Under the pieces are notes generated by a model. That model searched no databases. It saw only the letters and a program-made list of their open reading frames with translations, and had not been told where the DNA came from. The position numbers and the translations under genes are program-made. This document shows positions 7,673-15,471 of a stretch of 64,000 bases of DNA, piece after piece (the first letter of the stretch is position 1; each line of letters begins with the position of its first letter). The DNA is from Candidatus Saccharimonadota bacterium. GTDB lineage: Bacteria > Patescibacteriota > Saccharimonadia > Saccharimonadales > Saccharimonadaceae. The stretch covers positions 1 to 64,000 of the forward strand of contig JAFWCN010000007.1 in the NCBI GenBank assembly GCA_017536895.1, read 5' to 3'.

Positions 7673-10171
7673 GTGGAGAGATTTTTAGAATATTTTGTGC
7701 CGGAGAAATATCGGTTGGATTTGGCGATAGATAAGGTTGGTAAAACAATTGGAGGAGTGGTAGAAGTTCAAGGTAAAGCATTGACCGAGACGGTGAAGTT
7801 TCACGCGGTGAATATGTCGGTTGAGCGAGTATTAGTGAATGATGAGAAATGTGATTTCAAAGTGAAGGACGGGGTTTTGACACTTGATAAGATCTCGCTT
7901 GGTGAGGCTAAAGTACTGATTGAATATGAAGGGCAGTTAAATGAGAATATGCAGGGGGCGTATTTGTCGACGTATGAGTATGAAGGAAAAACGGAGACGA
8001 TAGTGGCGACACAGTTTGAAAGTCACTATGCTAGAGAGGCGTTTCCGTGTATTGATGAGCCGGCGGCAAAAGCAGTGTTTGAACTGACAATCACAGCTTC
8101 GGAAGAAGATATAGTGTTGTCTAATATGCCAGAAATGAAATTTAGTTCGGCGCCGCGTCGCTCGCGCCCGTCGCCACGGGGCGAGCGCGCTAATTCTCGC
8201 GCTGCCGCGCTCCGAAATGCGCCGAACCAAATTTCAGTTTCTGGCCGTAAAACCATTATATTTGAGCCGACGCCGAGGATGTCGACATATTTACTTGCGT
8301 GGGTGGTGGGGAAGTTGCATGGTAAGACGGTGACTAATCAACATGGGGTGGAGATTACGACTTATACGGCTTTGAATCAGGATGTTGATTCAGTGGATTT
8401 TGCGAACGAGGTGGCAGCACGGAGTTTGGAGTTTTATGATGATAATTTTGGGATAGATTATCCGTTGAAGAAATTAGATCAGGTGGCTTTGCCAGATTTT
8501 GATGCGGGAGCGATGGAAAACTGGGGGCTTGTGACTTATCGAGAATCGATGTTACTAGTATCAAAAGATGCGACTCTTGGGGCGCGAAAATCGGTAGCGT
8601 TAACGGTAGCGCATGAGCTATCACATCAGTGGTTTGGGGACCTTGTGACAATGAAGTGGTGGGATGATTTGTGGTTGAATGAGTCGTTTGCTTCGGTGAT
8701 GGAGTATTATGCGGTGGATGCGATTTATCCGGAGTTTAAAATATGGGAGAGTTTCTTTACGGGAGATTGTGCGGCTGCTTTGAACCGAGATGCGTATTCT
8801 GGGGTGCAATCGGTGCATCAGGAGGTTCATGATCCGGAAGAAATTACAACTTTGTTTGACGGGGCGATTGTGTATGCTAAAGGAGCGAGATTGATGTTGA
8901 TGTTGATTCGGTTGATGGGTTGGATGGAGTTTTGTAAAGGAATACATGAATACTTTGAAAAATACAAATATGAGAACACAGTGGGGGATGATTTGTGGAC
9001 TTGTCTTAAGCCCTATGCGACATTTGATCCAGGCGAGTTGATGCATGCGTTTATTGACCGGCCGGGCTATCCGATAGTGACAAATACGGGAGTGGATTTT
9101 GACAAATTTACTCAGAAAAGGTTTTTGCTTGATGGTGAGATGCCGGAATCGGATTGGCCTTTGCCGGAAATACGGGAGGACATGAGCGGGCACTATATAC
9201 TGAATTTGAGTGATGCGGAGTTTGAGGAGAGGTTGAAACGGTTTGATAAGTTAGGGCTAGAAGAAAAACTGAGGTTATTGATGGATAGAGATTTGATTAC
9301 GCGAGCAGGGGTAGCGAGCCCAGCGTCGTTAGTGCCACTAGTGATGAAATTTAAAGATGAATCTGCGGCGGCGGTGTGGAATAAACTAGCGTCGCTGGTT
9401 GGTAATTTGAAGGTGTATTTTGATGATGAGTCGGAGGAAGAGAAGAAATTAAAGAGATATGTTTACGAGTTGGTGGATGGAAAATTGAAGGAAGTGGGGA
9501 TGGAGACGAGGAAGGGTGATGATGAGAATATGATTCGTTTAAGGGCGAACCTGATGGCGCTAGATTATTTTGCGGAGGATGAGGAGAGATTTAAGGAGCT
9601 GGCGGCAAGATATACGGAAGATTACAGTAAGATGGATGCTGAGGTGAGAGATGCGATTATTGGTGCTAAGGTGTATCTAGAGCCGGAGTTTGTGGATGAA
9701 TGTTTGAAAAAGTATCAGGAAGTCAGTGATCCGGATGTGAAATTCGATTATCTCGCGGCGGCATGTCTGGTGCGAAACGAGAAAGAATTAGATAAGCTAA
9801 TGGCGCTTCTTGGAGAAAATGAGATAGTGAAGCCGCAGGACCAGTTGTATTTATTTGTGTATTTGTATCGTAATCCGAAGTGTAGGGCGAAGGCATTTGA
9901 ATGGCTAGTGAATAATTGGGAGACGGTGAAGAGGATAAACGGTGATAAGGCGCTAGATAGTTATCCAACGGTAATAGCGAAGCTTGCGAGAACGAAAGAA
10001 GAATATGATGCGTATGTTGATTTCTTTAAGCCGATGGAAAATGACTCATTAATGGCGCGAGCGGTGAAAATCGGGGTAAATGAGATTAAGGCGAGGTTGG
10101 AGTTAATTGAGAAGCACCAGCAGGAGGTGAAGGAAGTGTTAGAACAGAGGGTGAAGGTGGGAAAGAATTAG
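7673..10171 (+). CDS. M1 family aminopeptidase (PepN-like) with an in-frame palindromic insertion
   Basis: This zinc aminopeptidase removes N-terminal residues from peptides, so it is likely used for peptide scavenging. The 832-aa protein shows the exopeptidase motif GAMEN at residues 279-283, the zinc site HELSH at 314-318 and the third ligand E337 (HEXXH-X18-E). An N-terminal beta domain and a C-terminal helical domain complete the M1 architecture. Residues of about 153-191 hold an Arg/Ala/Pro-rich stretch encoded by a GC-rich palindromic repeat (separate entry), inserted between 'SNMPE' and 'RKTIIFEPTPRMSTYLL', which are contiguous or nearly so in relatives. The frame stays open. GTG at 7673 follows AAGGAG by 6 nt. 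The 3' end overlaps the convergent fic gene by 33 bp. Confidence 0.93.
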   Translation: MERFLEYFVPEKYRLDLAIDKVGKTIGGVVEVQGKALTETVKFHAVNMSVERVLVNDEKCDFKVKDGVLTLDKISLGEAKVLIEYEGQLNENMQGAYLSTYEYEGKTETIVATQFESHYAREAFPCIDEPAAKAVFELTITASEEDIVLSNMPEMKFSSAPRRSRPSPRGERANSRAAALRNAPNQISVSGRKTIIFEPTPRMSTYLLAWVVGKLHGKTVTNQHGVEITTYTALNQDVDSVDFANEVAARSLEFYDDNFGIDYPLKKLDQVALPDFDAGAMENWGLVTYRESMLLVSKDATLGARKSVALTVAHELSHQWFGDLVTMKWWDDLWLNESFASVMEYYAVDAIYPEFKIWESFFTGDCAAALNRDAYSGVQSVHQEVHDPEEITTLFDGAIVYAKGARLMLMLIRLMGWMEFCKGIHEYFEKYKYENTVGDDLWTCLKPYATFDPGELMHAFIDRPGYPIVTNTGVDFDKFTQKRFLLDGEMPESDWPLPEIREDMSGHYILNLSDAEFEERLKRFDKLGLEEKLRLLMDRDLITRAGVASPASLVPLVMKFKDESAAAVWNKLASLVGNLKVYFDDESEEEKKLKRYVYELVDGKLKEVGMETRKGDDENMIRLRANLMALDYFAEDEERFKELAARYTEDYSKMDAEVRDAIIGAKVYLEPEFVDECLKKYQEVSDPDVKFDYLAAACLVRNEKELDKLMALLGENEIVKPQDQLYLFVYLYRNPKCRAKAFEWLVNNWETVKRINGDKALDSYPTVIAKLARTKEEYDAYVDFFKPMENDSLMARAVKIGVNEIKARLELIEKHQQEVKEVLEQRVKVGKN
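8129..8244. repeat. Palindromic element A (type I), in frame inside the M1 aminopeptidase gene
   Basis: The arms at 8129-8153 and 8219-8244 are inverted copies matching at about 24 of 26 positions. The core (8154-8218) is GC-rich and forms a long hairpin with GCCCGT/ACGGGG-type pairing around a CGCC loop. After it comes a tail TAATTCTCG...CTCCGAAAT. The core is homologous to elements at 35281 and 53062, and the hairpin differs by paired substitutions. It encodes about 30 extra residues ending LRNAP, in the same frame as the copy in the RNA methylase, which ends LRNVP. Confidence 0.85.
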
Positions 10172-10714
10172 CTCTTGGAGGGGTTTGTAGTTGAGGTTGA
10201 AGGAGGCTTTTGAAGCAGAAATCATCTCGTCCTGAGCGATGCCGGTGTAGGAGAGGAAGAGGTTGTTTTGATAGGCGAGCTGACGAACGAATTCGCGTTG
10301 AGTGCGGCCGTTGCCTTCGCGAAATGGGTGGAGGGCGTTAATCTCGGCTAGGTAATAGGCGAGACGTTCGGCTAATTGATTGATAGACATGTCTTTTAGA
10401 AACTTCTCAGATTTTAATTCGGTGAAGATGCGGCTGGCTTCAGATTCGATGGCGAAACACCGACAGAATAGATTGCCTTTGGCGATATCGACAGTGCGAA
10501 CTTCGCCGGCCCAGTCGTAGATATCTTGGAACAGATGCTTATGAATCATTTGAAGATGTTCAAAATCAAAACAGCCGATGATGGGGTCATGCATTAGTTC
10601 GGCGGCGCGATATTTACTGAGGCGACGTTCGGCTTCTTGGAGTTCGTCTGCATTCTTGATATCGAGTTTATTCTTGAGAACGCGAGTATTGGGGTAGCAA
10701 TAAGGATCCGTCAT
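10139..10714 (-). CDS. Fic-domain protein (AMPylase toxin)
   Basis: Fic enzymes transfer AMP or related groups from nucleotides to target hydroxyls, and bacterial toxin versions modify DNA gyrase/topoisomerase IV or other targets. The 191-aa protein carries the complete active-site loop HPFREGNGR at residues 129-137 and the typical N-terminal helices. No inhibitory (S/T)xxxE(G/N) motif is visible inside the protein, which fits a class I enzyme inhibited by a separate antitoxin. The ATG overlaps the antitoxin stop by 4 nt (ATGA), so the two are translationally coupled. Its last 33 bp overlap the convergent aminopeptidase gene. Confidence 0.93.
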   Translation of the reverse strand: MTDPYCYPNTRVLKNKLDIKNADELQEAERRLSKYRAAELMHDPIIGCFDFEHLQMIHKHLFQDIYDWAGEVRTVDIAKGNLFCRCFAIESEASRIFTELKSEKFLKDMSINQLAERLAYYLAEINALHPFREGNGRTQREFVRQLAYQNNLFLSYTGIAQDEMISASKASFNLNYKPLQELILSHLHPLF

Positions 10715-11076
10715 CTTTTATGCTTCCTTTTTATCTCGGCGAGAGTTTTTTGACGGAGTTCTTCGGTGGTGACTTTGGCAAGTTCGAAATCGCGTAGTTC
10801 CTGGATGTCCTCTTCACTTAACTTCATTCCCTCAAGCTCAAAAGTAGCAACGACTTCGCGGATGCGTTCGTTGGAGGAGATTGGGTAGGCGCCAGTGCGG
10901 ATGGGGAAAGGAATACTCTGGGTTTCGTCAGCACGAAGCAGCATCATGCGGATGACATCGGAAGTGTTAGTGCCGAGGCTTTCAAAAAGCTTGGCCGTAC
11001 GCTCCTTTAGGTCGGCTGGAATGCGGACCTGGATTAAGTTTGATGTGGTTTTTGATTCAGTTGTAGCATTACTCAT
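10711..11076 (-). CDS. Antitoxin: RelB/DinJ-like ribbon-helix-helix fused to a VbhA-like Fic inhibitor
   Basis: The 121-aa protein sits directly upstream of fic. Residues of about 12-50 (LIQVRIPADLKERTAKLFES, then a TNTSDVIRMML segment) resemble the RelB/DinJ ribbon-helix-helix DNA-binding fold. Residues of about 70-115 resemble the VbhA antitoxin fold, with the Fic inhibitory motif (S/T)xxxE(G/N) present as T78-FEL-E82-G83. The known mechanism of that motif is that its glutamate pairs with the second Arg of the Fic loop and blocks ATP binding. The combination would give direct inhibition of the toxin and DNA-binding autoregulation in one protein. A matching palindromic operator lies in its promoter. 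The ATG at 11076 would be the first codon of a leaderless mRNA. Confidence 0.85.
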   Translation of the reverse strand: MSNATTESKTTSNLIQVRIPADLKERTAKLFESLGTNTSDVIRMMLLRADETQSIPFPIRTGAYPISSNERIREVVATFELEGMKLSEEDIQELRDFELAKVTTEELRQKTLAEIKRKHKR

Positions 11077-11082
11077 ACTACT

Positions 11083-11111
11083 ATTGTATTACAATGTAAT
11101 ACAAAAATCAA
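11083..11111 (-). promoter_or_regulatory. Promoter and palindromic operator of the Fic toxin-antitoxin operon
   Basis: On the - strand TTGATT (11111-11106) and TACAAT (11088-11083) are 17 bp apart. The perfect palindrome GTATTAC-AAT-GTAATAC (11086-11102) fills the spacer and reaches into the -10 box, a typical autorepression site for a ribbon-helix-helix antitoxin. The -10 ends 6 nt before the ATG, so transcription should begin at or next to the start codon. Confidence 0.75.
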
Positions 11112-11139
11112 GCATATATATTATATATATGCTTGATTT
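11105..11139 (-). terminator. AT-rich perfect palindrome downstream of proS, probable terminator
   Basis: The arms AAATCAAGCATATATA and TATATATGCTTGATTT are perfectly complementary over 16 bp with a 3-nt centre, and on the - strand are followed by TTTTTG. It probably ends proS transcripts. It overlaps the -35 box of the toxin-antitoxin promoter, so cruciform formation could also affect that promoter. Confidence 0.6.
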
Positions 11140-11165
11140 GGTAGATTACAAGAGCTAGCTTACGA

Positions 11166-12401
11166 TTATTTTTTAAGCATCTTCTTAAACTCGGTGAGAG
11201 AGACGAGCTTGGATTTGCCGGTCTTACGATCGGTGATTTCGACAGAATCTTTTTCTAGAGTTTTATCCGAGATGACGACGCGGTAAGGGATACCGATAAG
11301 GTCGGCGTCGGCGAATTTTTCGCCTGGACGAAGATCGCGGTCATCCAGGATGATGTCGTCTTCGTGGTTCTTGTAGAGTTTTTCGGCTTGTTTTGTGCCT
11401 TTATCGTCGATGCCGATTACATAGTATTTATATGGGGCGACGGATTCTGGCCAGTAGAGACCTTTGTCGTCGGAGAAATACTCGGCAAGCACGCCCATGA
11501 GACGAGAAATACCAATACCGTAGCAGCCCATGTAGATTTCACGGCGCTCGTTGTTGTCGTCGGTATATTCAAGACCAAGTGGTTGACTGAATTTGGTGCC
11601 GAGCTTGAAGATGTTGCCGACTTCGGCGGCGGTGTCTTCGGTGAGGTCGGATTTTTTGATGTTAAATTCCTTTAAAACTTTAGGAATGACGACTTCTTTG
11701 TTTAAGACGACAGATTTGTCCTTAGTATAGTAAACGGTGTCTTCGCCGACAGGGAGAAGTGTTTGGAACTCATGAGAGAACTTGGAGAAAATACCACCGG
11801 AAGCAAAACATGGGAAGGTTACGTCGCCAAGACCAACACGTTCGTAAACATTCATGTAAGCCTGGAATACTTTGTCGTAGAATTTGTCTAGGTCTTCCTG
11901 AGAAGTGTGGAAACTGTACAAATCCTTCATTAAAAACTCGCGACCACGCATGATGCCGGATTTAGCACGTTTTTCGTTACGGAACTTGGTTTGGAATTGG
12001 TAGACAGCAAGTGGAAGGTCCTTGTAGCTTGAGATGTATTCTTTCATCATATTGGTGATTGGCTCTTCGTGAGTTGGAGCGAGGCCAACCATGCCACCGC
12101 TACTGACTTCAGTTTTAAACCAGATGTCTACTTCTTGGTCGGACCAACGGCCAGTTTTTTCCCAGAGTTCAGGATTCTGAAGGGCGGTGAATTGCATTTC
12201 TTCACAGCCGATTGCATTTAATTCGTCGCGGACGATGTTCTCAATATTATCGATAACACGCATGCCGAAGGGTAGGTAATCATAAACACCGGCCATTTCT
12301 TTATGGATGAAGCCAGCTCTGGTTAGTAAGGCGCCATTTGTCGCAGTTTCTTCCTTGGGTGCCTCGCGCAAGGTTTTGATAAAAGTTTGTGTCATTCTCA
12401 T
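11166..12401 (-). CDS. proS: Prolyl-tRNA synthetase (short form without the insertion domain)
   Basis: This enzyme charges tRNA-Pro with proline. The 411-aa protein has class II synthetase motifs: motif 2-like 'FRNEKRAKSGIMRGREFLMKD' and motif 3 'GCYGIGISRLMG'. A C-terminal anticodon-binding domain follows (about residues 330-411). Typical bacterial ProS is about 570 aa with an editing (INS) domain between motifs 2 and 3. Here that region is only about 100 aa, so trans- or no editing is likely. Three ATG codons lie close together (12407, 12401, 12395). A TATAAT box ends only 3 nt before the first, so 12401 or 12395 is the more likely start. Divergent from pgi. Confidence 0.92.
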   Translation of the reverse strand: MRMTQTFIKTLREAPKEETATNGALLTRAGFIHKEMAGVYDYLPFGMRVIDNIENIVRDELNAIGCEEMQFTALQNPELWEKTGRWSDQEVDIWFKTEVSSGGMVGLAPTHEEPITNMMKEYISSYKDLPLAVYQFQTKFRNEKRAKSGIMRGREFLMKDLYSFHTSQEDLDKFYDKVFQAYMNVYERVGLGDVTFPCFASGGIFSKFSHEFQTLLPVGEDTVYYTKDKSVVLNKEVVIPKVLKEFNIKKSDLTEDTAAEVGNIFKLGTKFSQPLGLEYTDDNNERREIYMGCYGIGISRLMGVLAEYFSDDKGLYWPESVAPYKYYVIGIDDKGTKQAEKLYKNHEDDIILDDRDLRPGEKFADADLIGIPYRVVISDKTLEKDSVEITDRKTGKSKLVSLTEFKKMLKK

Positions 12402-12410
12402 AATCATTTA

Positions 12411-12439
12411 ATTATACCCCATATTGCGGGGACGGTCAA
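12411..12439 (-). promoter_or_regulatory. proS promoter
   Basis: On the - strand TTGACC (12439-12434), 17 bp, TATAAT (12416-12411). The -35 box lies within the spacer of the divergent pgi promoter, as at nusA/rnj. Confidence 0.75.
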
Positions 12440-12452
12440 ATCTTGTTATAAT
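12424..12452 (+). promoter_or_regulatory. pgi promoter
   Basis: TTGCGG (12424-12429), 17 bp, TATAAT (12447-12452), with an extended -10 TG. Interlocked with the proS promoter on the other strand. Confidence 0.7.
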
Positions 12453-12474
12453 GGTGGTAAATGATGGAGGTATT

Positions 12475-13599
12475 ATGATCAAAGTAAATTGTGAACCGAA
12501 AGTAGACACCGCAAAGGCGGCAGAAATTTTGAAGGATATTGCGAAGGATAAGATGGGGGGATGGTTTAATTTGCCGAGGAAGTTTGACATGGGGGAACTC
12601 ATGCGTGTGAAAGAGGCAGCAAAAAAGATTGCAGAAGAGTCGGAAGTATTGGTGTGTATTGGGATTGGTGGGTCATATTTAGGTCACCGCGCGATAATTG
12701 AGGCGCTTCGTCCAAAGTCGGAGGTGAAGATTGTATATGCGGGGAATTCTCTTTCTCGTCGGGAGCTCGACCATGCACTGAAGCTAGTGGGGAGTCATGA
12801 TTTTTCGGTGAATGTGATTTCAAAATCGGGGACGACACTGGAGCCGGCGATTGCTTTTAATGAGTTTAAGAAGAAGTTGATTGAAAAATATGGTGAAGAG
12901 GAGGCATATTCACGGATTTATGCGACGACGGATAAGAAGGAGGGTGCGCTTCATGATGAGGCGGTGGCTTGTGGTTACACGAAATTCGTGGTGCCGGATA
13001 ATATTGGGGGGCGATATTCGGTGTTGACTTCGGTAGGCTTACTACCACTTGCGGTAGCTGGAGTGGATATTGATAAGTTGCTTGAAGGAGCAGCGGATGC
13101 GGCAGAAAATTCAGTAGAACCGGCAGTGAAATATGCTTGGGAAAGGTATGAGCTGGGTTCGAAAGGACTTGATACGGAGGTATTTGCGAGCTTTGAACCG
13201 TCGACGATGTATTTTAATGAATGGTTGAAGCAGCTATTTGGTGAATCGGAAGGTAAAGGCGGACAAGGGGTGTTTCCGGCTTCGGTGATCTATTCGACAG
13301 ATTTGCATTCACTTGGCCAATTTATGCAGGACGGACGAAGGAACTTGTGGGAAACAATTATTGATTATCCGACGGATGAGATGAACGCGAAAGTGGTGTC
13401 AGCGGTGAGAGTAGCGCATCGAGATGGCGGGATTCCGGTGTTAGATATTACTGTGCCGTCGTTTGATGAACAAGGATTTGGGGAGCTAGTTTATTTCTTT
13501 GAGCTTTCGTGTGCAATTTCGGCAAAACTATTTGGCGTGAATCCGTTTGACCAGCCGGGGGTGGAAGCATATAAAAGTGAGTTGAAAAAGTTGATATAA
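12475..13599 (+). CDS. pgi: Glucose-6-phosphate isomerase
   Basis: It interconverts glucose-6-phosphate and fructose-6-phosphate in the cytosol. The 374-aa product carries the sugar-phosphate isomerase signatures IGIGGSYLGHRA (about residues 60-71), VISKSGTTLEPA (about 118-129) and GGRYSVLTSVGLLP. It is shorter than the 400-550 aa typical of the family, and the N-terminal part is the most reduced. The ATG at 12475 has GGAGG 4 nt upstream; an upstream in-frame TTG overlaps the -35 box and is excluded. It ends just before a palindrome-rich intergenic region. Confidence 0.93.
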   Translation: MIKVNCEPKVDTAKAAEILKDIAKDKMGGWFNLPRKFDMGELMRVKEAAKKIAEESEVLVCIGIGGSYLGHRAIIEALRPKSEVKIVYAGNSLSRRELDHALKLVGSHDFSVNVISKSGTTLEPAIAFNEFKKKLIEKYGEEEAYSRIYATTDKKEGALHDEAVACGYTKFVVPDNIGGRYSVLTSVGLLPLAVAGVDIDKLLEGAADAAENSVEPAVKYAWERYELGSKGLDTEVFASFEPSTMYFNEWLKQLFGESEGKGGQGVFPASVIYSTDLHSLGQFMQDGRRNLWETIIDYPTDEMNAKVVSAVRVAHRDGGIPVLDITVPSFDEQGFGELVYFFELSCAISAKLFGVNPFDQPGVEAYKSELKKLI

Positions 13600-13600
13600 A

Positions 13601-13627
13601 ATAATCTTGACATAGTGTCAAGATTAT
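13601..13627. terminator. Hairpin directly downstream of pgi
   Basis: ATAATCTTGAC-ATAGT-GTCAAGATTAT is a perfect 11-bp inverted repeat starting at the pgi stop. It has no long T run (GTTT follows at about 13637), so termination is plausible but not certain. Confidence 0.5.
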
Positions 13628-13707
13628 GCTGATATAGTTTGTGGTGCGACTTTACGACGTCGCTAGAACCTATTTTACCACGAAGCCTCAAAAATAAAAA
13701 TATGGGT

Positions 13708-13843
13708 GCGCCATCTGCCCGCTGAAAGTGGGCGAAGTCCAGAATACTCGGTATCGCGTAGCGATATGACGATTATTATAAAGCGAGTATTCTGGGCTTA
13801 CTGCTGGGGCTGCCCGCGCCCCAGCCCCAGCAGATAATGGCGC
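13708..13843. repeat. Palindromic element D, multi-arm cruciform
   Basis: Nested inverted repeats: an outer pair GCGCCATCTGC (13708-13718) with GCAGATAATGGCGC (13830-13843), and an inner pair AGTCCAGAATACTCG (13736-13750) with CGAGTATTCTGGGCT (13784-13798). A core hairpin TATCGC-GTA-GCGATA sits inside. Two side hairpins branch off, GCCC...GGGC (13717-13733) and an 11-bp stem around CTGCTGGGGCT/AGCCCCAGCAG (13801-13833). Nothing coding is seen. With the neighbouring hairpins this accounts for most of the 334-bp gap before 13934. Confidence 0.7.
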
Positions 13844-13856
13844 GTCTGATTATTAA

Positions 13857-13904
13857 CGCGCTGCCGGCGGAGCCGGCTAAAATATAGTCTTTTTACTATA
13901 TTTT
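13857..13904. repeat. Island-border repeat, left copy, with terminator-like hairpin
   Basis: CGCGCTGCCGGCGGAGCCGGC (13857-13877) contains the palindrome GCCGGC-GGA-GCCGGC. It is followed by AAAATATAGT-CTTTTT-ACTATATTTT (13879-13904), a 10-bp stem. An inverted copy of the GC-rich part, with the same TATATTTTTAG flank, is at 18267-18296. The two copies bracket the accessory genes 13934-18254. Confidence 0.65.
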
Positions 13905-13933
13905 TTGTGATATAATTTTATTAAGGAAATAAA

Positions 13934-14722
13934 ATGTCGGATAAATTATATTTTTCAGTAAAAGATTTGGTTTCCGGAGAACAGGCATCCCCGGATAATA
14001 TTTCTTTGCCGTTATTACAAGAACTAACCGAATCAATGTCTAGGTTTATCCGTGGCAATTCTACGAAAACTAATCTTAATGATATCTCTATTGCTGTAAA
14101 AAGTGGCTCATTTGCTTTGGTAGCAAATACATCACCGCTTGTTTCTGATGCTATACGCGATTATCGCGTAGTAAAAGATACTGGATCCTTGGATGATATT
14201 GATCCAATAAGAGCTAAGGTTTTACGTGATTTACAAGAGAAGGCGAAGAAAAATAGTAATCGCATATATACAATTTCTGACAGTGGTACCCCTGATAAAG
14301 AACATGAAATTAGTTTTTCGAATAAAACTGATTATAAAACTTCTAGAACGGATCAATGGGCAAAAACTGAAATCTTTATGTATGGTAAAGTTGTAGATAT
14401 GGGCGGCAAAACCAAAGCGAATGTCCATATAGTTTTAGATAATAATGACACTATTGTGCTTGACGCTGATTCCCAAAAGATTGCAGAAGATGATGAAAAC
14501 CGTCTTTATAAAGACCAATTGGTAAAAGTGTCTGCTGAACAAAATCTCGAAACAAAAAAATTGCGGAATGAATCATTAATGGAATTTGTAAAATACAATC
14601 CCCATTTCGATGAAGACGAGTTTAATAGAATATCAAAAGAAGTCGAACATTCGTGGGCAGATGTTCCTGACATAGTGACTTGGGTGGAGGAAACGAGAGG
14701 TAATTGTGCCCAAATCTCATAG
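13934..14722 (+). CDS. Unknown protein paired with a PIN nuclease (putative antitoxin or partner)
   Basis: This soluble 262-aa protein has no recognised domain, membrane segment or signal peptide. The N-terminal third (about residues 1-95) looks alpha/beta. The middle (about 140-200, 'AKTEIFMYGKVVDMG...ANVHIVLDNNDTIVLDAD') looks like a small beta-barrel, and the C-terminus is acidic. It ends 17 nt inside the next gene, a PIN-domain nuclease, and the two must be translated together. The arrangement resembles a toxin-antitoxin operon, but the protein is much larger than VapB antitoxins and lacks an obvious DNA-binding motif. A TATAAT box (13911-13916) and AAGGAAA precede the ATG. Confidence 0.75.
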   Translation: MSDKLYFSVKDLVSGEQASPDNISLPLLQELTESMSRFIRGNSTKTNLNDISIAVKSGSFALVANTSPLVSDAIRDYRVVKDTGSLDDIDPIRAKVLRDLQEKAKKNSNRIYTISDSGTPDKEHEISFSNKTDYKTSRTDQWAKTEIFMYGKVVDMGGKTKANVHIVLDNNDTIVLDADSQKIAEDDENRLYKDQLVKVSAEQNLETKKLRNESLMEFVKYNPHFDEDEFNRISKEVEHSWADVPDIVTWVEETRGNCAQIS

Positions 14723-15212
14723 ACAATCAGTTCTGTTGGATACTAGTTTTCTGATTACGCTTTACGATACTACACGCGACAATCATGAAAATGCAAAAAA
14801 ATATTTTAAGTACTTTATTGCCAGTTCTATCGATATGTACATCTCTTCCATTGTCGCCTCCGAGTATCAGCAGAAGGGCGATATTAATGTTATATTTAAT
14901 ACGAATAGTTTTATAGATTGCCCTTTTAACAGAGGCGATGGGGTTATAGCTGGGGATTTTCAAAAAATACTAAGTGGGCGCAATCCAAATGATTCCAGAA
15001 ATGCGGTAAAAGATGACGTAAAATTATTGGCACAATGTGCAAATTATGAGTTTGATTTTATTATAACCGATGACGCATCAACTTTGGCAAAGTATTGTAA
15101 GCGTTTGTATGAGCTGGGAAAGATACCAACAAAATCAATAACCATGAATGAATTTGATTTAAGCATATTTCGGGATGGGCAAACGTCACTACTTGATTCT
15201 ATAGAAGATTAG
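14706..15212 (+). CDS. PIN-domain ribonuclease (VapC-like)
   Basis: The 168-aa protein has a PIN-like acidic set: D12 in 'LLDTSFL', E53 in 'VASEYQ', D103/D104 in 'VKDDVKLLA' and D122/D123 in 'FIITDDAST'. PIN nucleases coordinate Mg2+/Mn2+ through such residues and cleave RNA. The start is GTG at 14706, inside the 3' end of the upstream gene (17-nt overlap), so expression depends on the upstream gene. A toxin role is inferred from this coupling. It could instead be a defence or RNA-processing nuclease. Confidence 0.75.
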   Translation: MPKSHRQSVLLDTSFLITLYDTTRDNHENAKKYFKYFIASSIDMYISSIVASEYQQKGDINVIFNTNSFIDCPFNRGDGVIAGDFQKILSGRNPNDSRNAVKDDVKLLAQCANYEFDFIITDDASTLAKYCKRLYELGKIPTKSITMNEFDLSIFRDGQTSLLDSIED

Positions 15213-15281
15213 TACAATTACCATTAAGATTTGAATCGCGCATCGTTTTACTATTCGTTAGAATTTTGATATAATTAAATT

Positions 15282-15420
15282 GTTCTGAATTTCAATTCTG
15301 TTACGAGTTTGCCATTAACAAGGTAAAGCAAAGAATTAGACTCTTAGTGGAGCACTCGCTCCAGTTAGCCTAATCGCTCGCTGCAGAAAATGAAGTTCAG
15401 AACACTCCATAGCGAGTGTT
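15282..15420. repeat. Palindromic element G upstream of the transglutaminase-like gene
   Basis: The arms GTTCTGAATTTCAATTCTG (15282-15300) and CAGAAAATGAAGTTCAGAAC (15384-15403) are imperfect inverted repeats. Inside are smaller hairpins (TTGCC...GGTAA, and ATTAG...CTAAT enclosing TGGAG/CTCCA). Just after comes GAACACTC-CATAGC-GAGTGTTC. A TATAAT box lies upstream of the element (about 15270-15275), so the whole structure could be transcribed as the leader of the next gene. Confidence 0.6.
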
Positions 15421-15471
15421 CCACTTAGTTTATGGGGATAGTGTTTCATAATAGTTATAAGTGAGGTAAAT

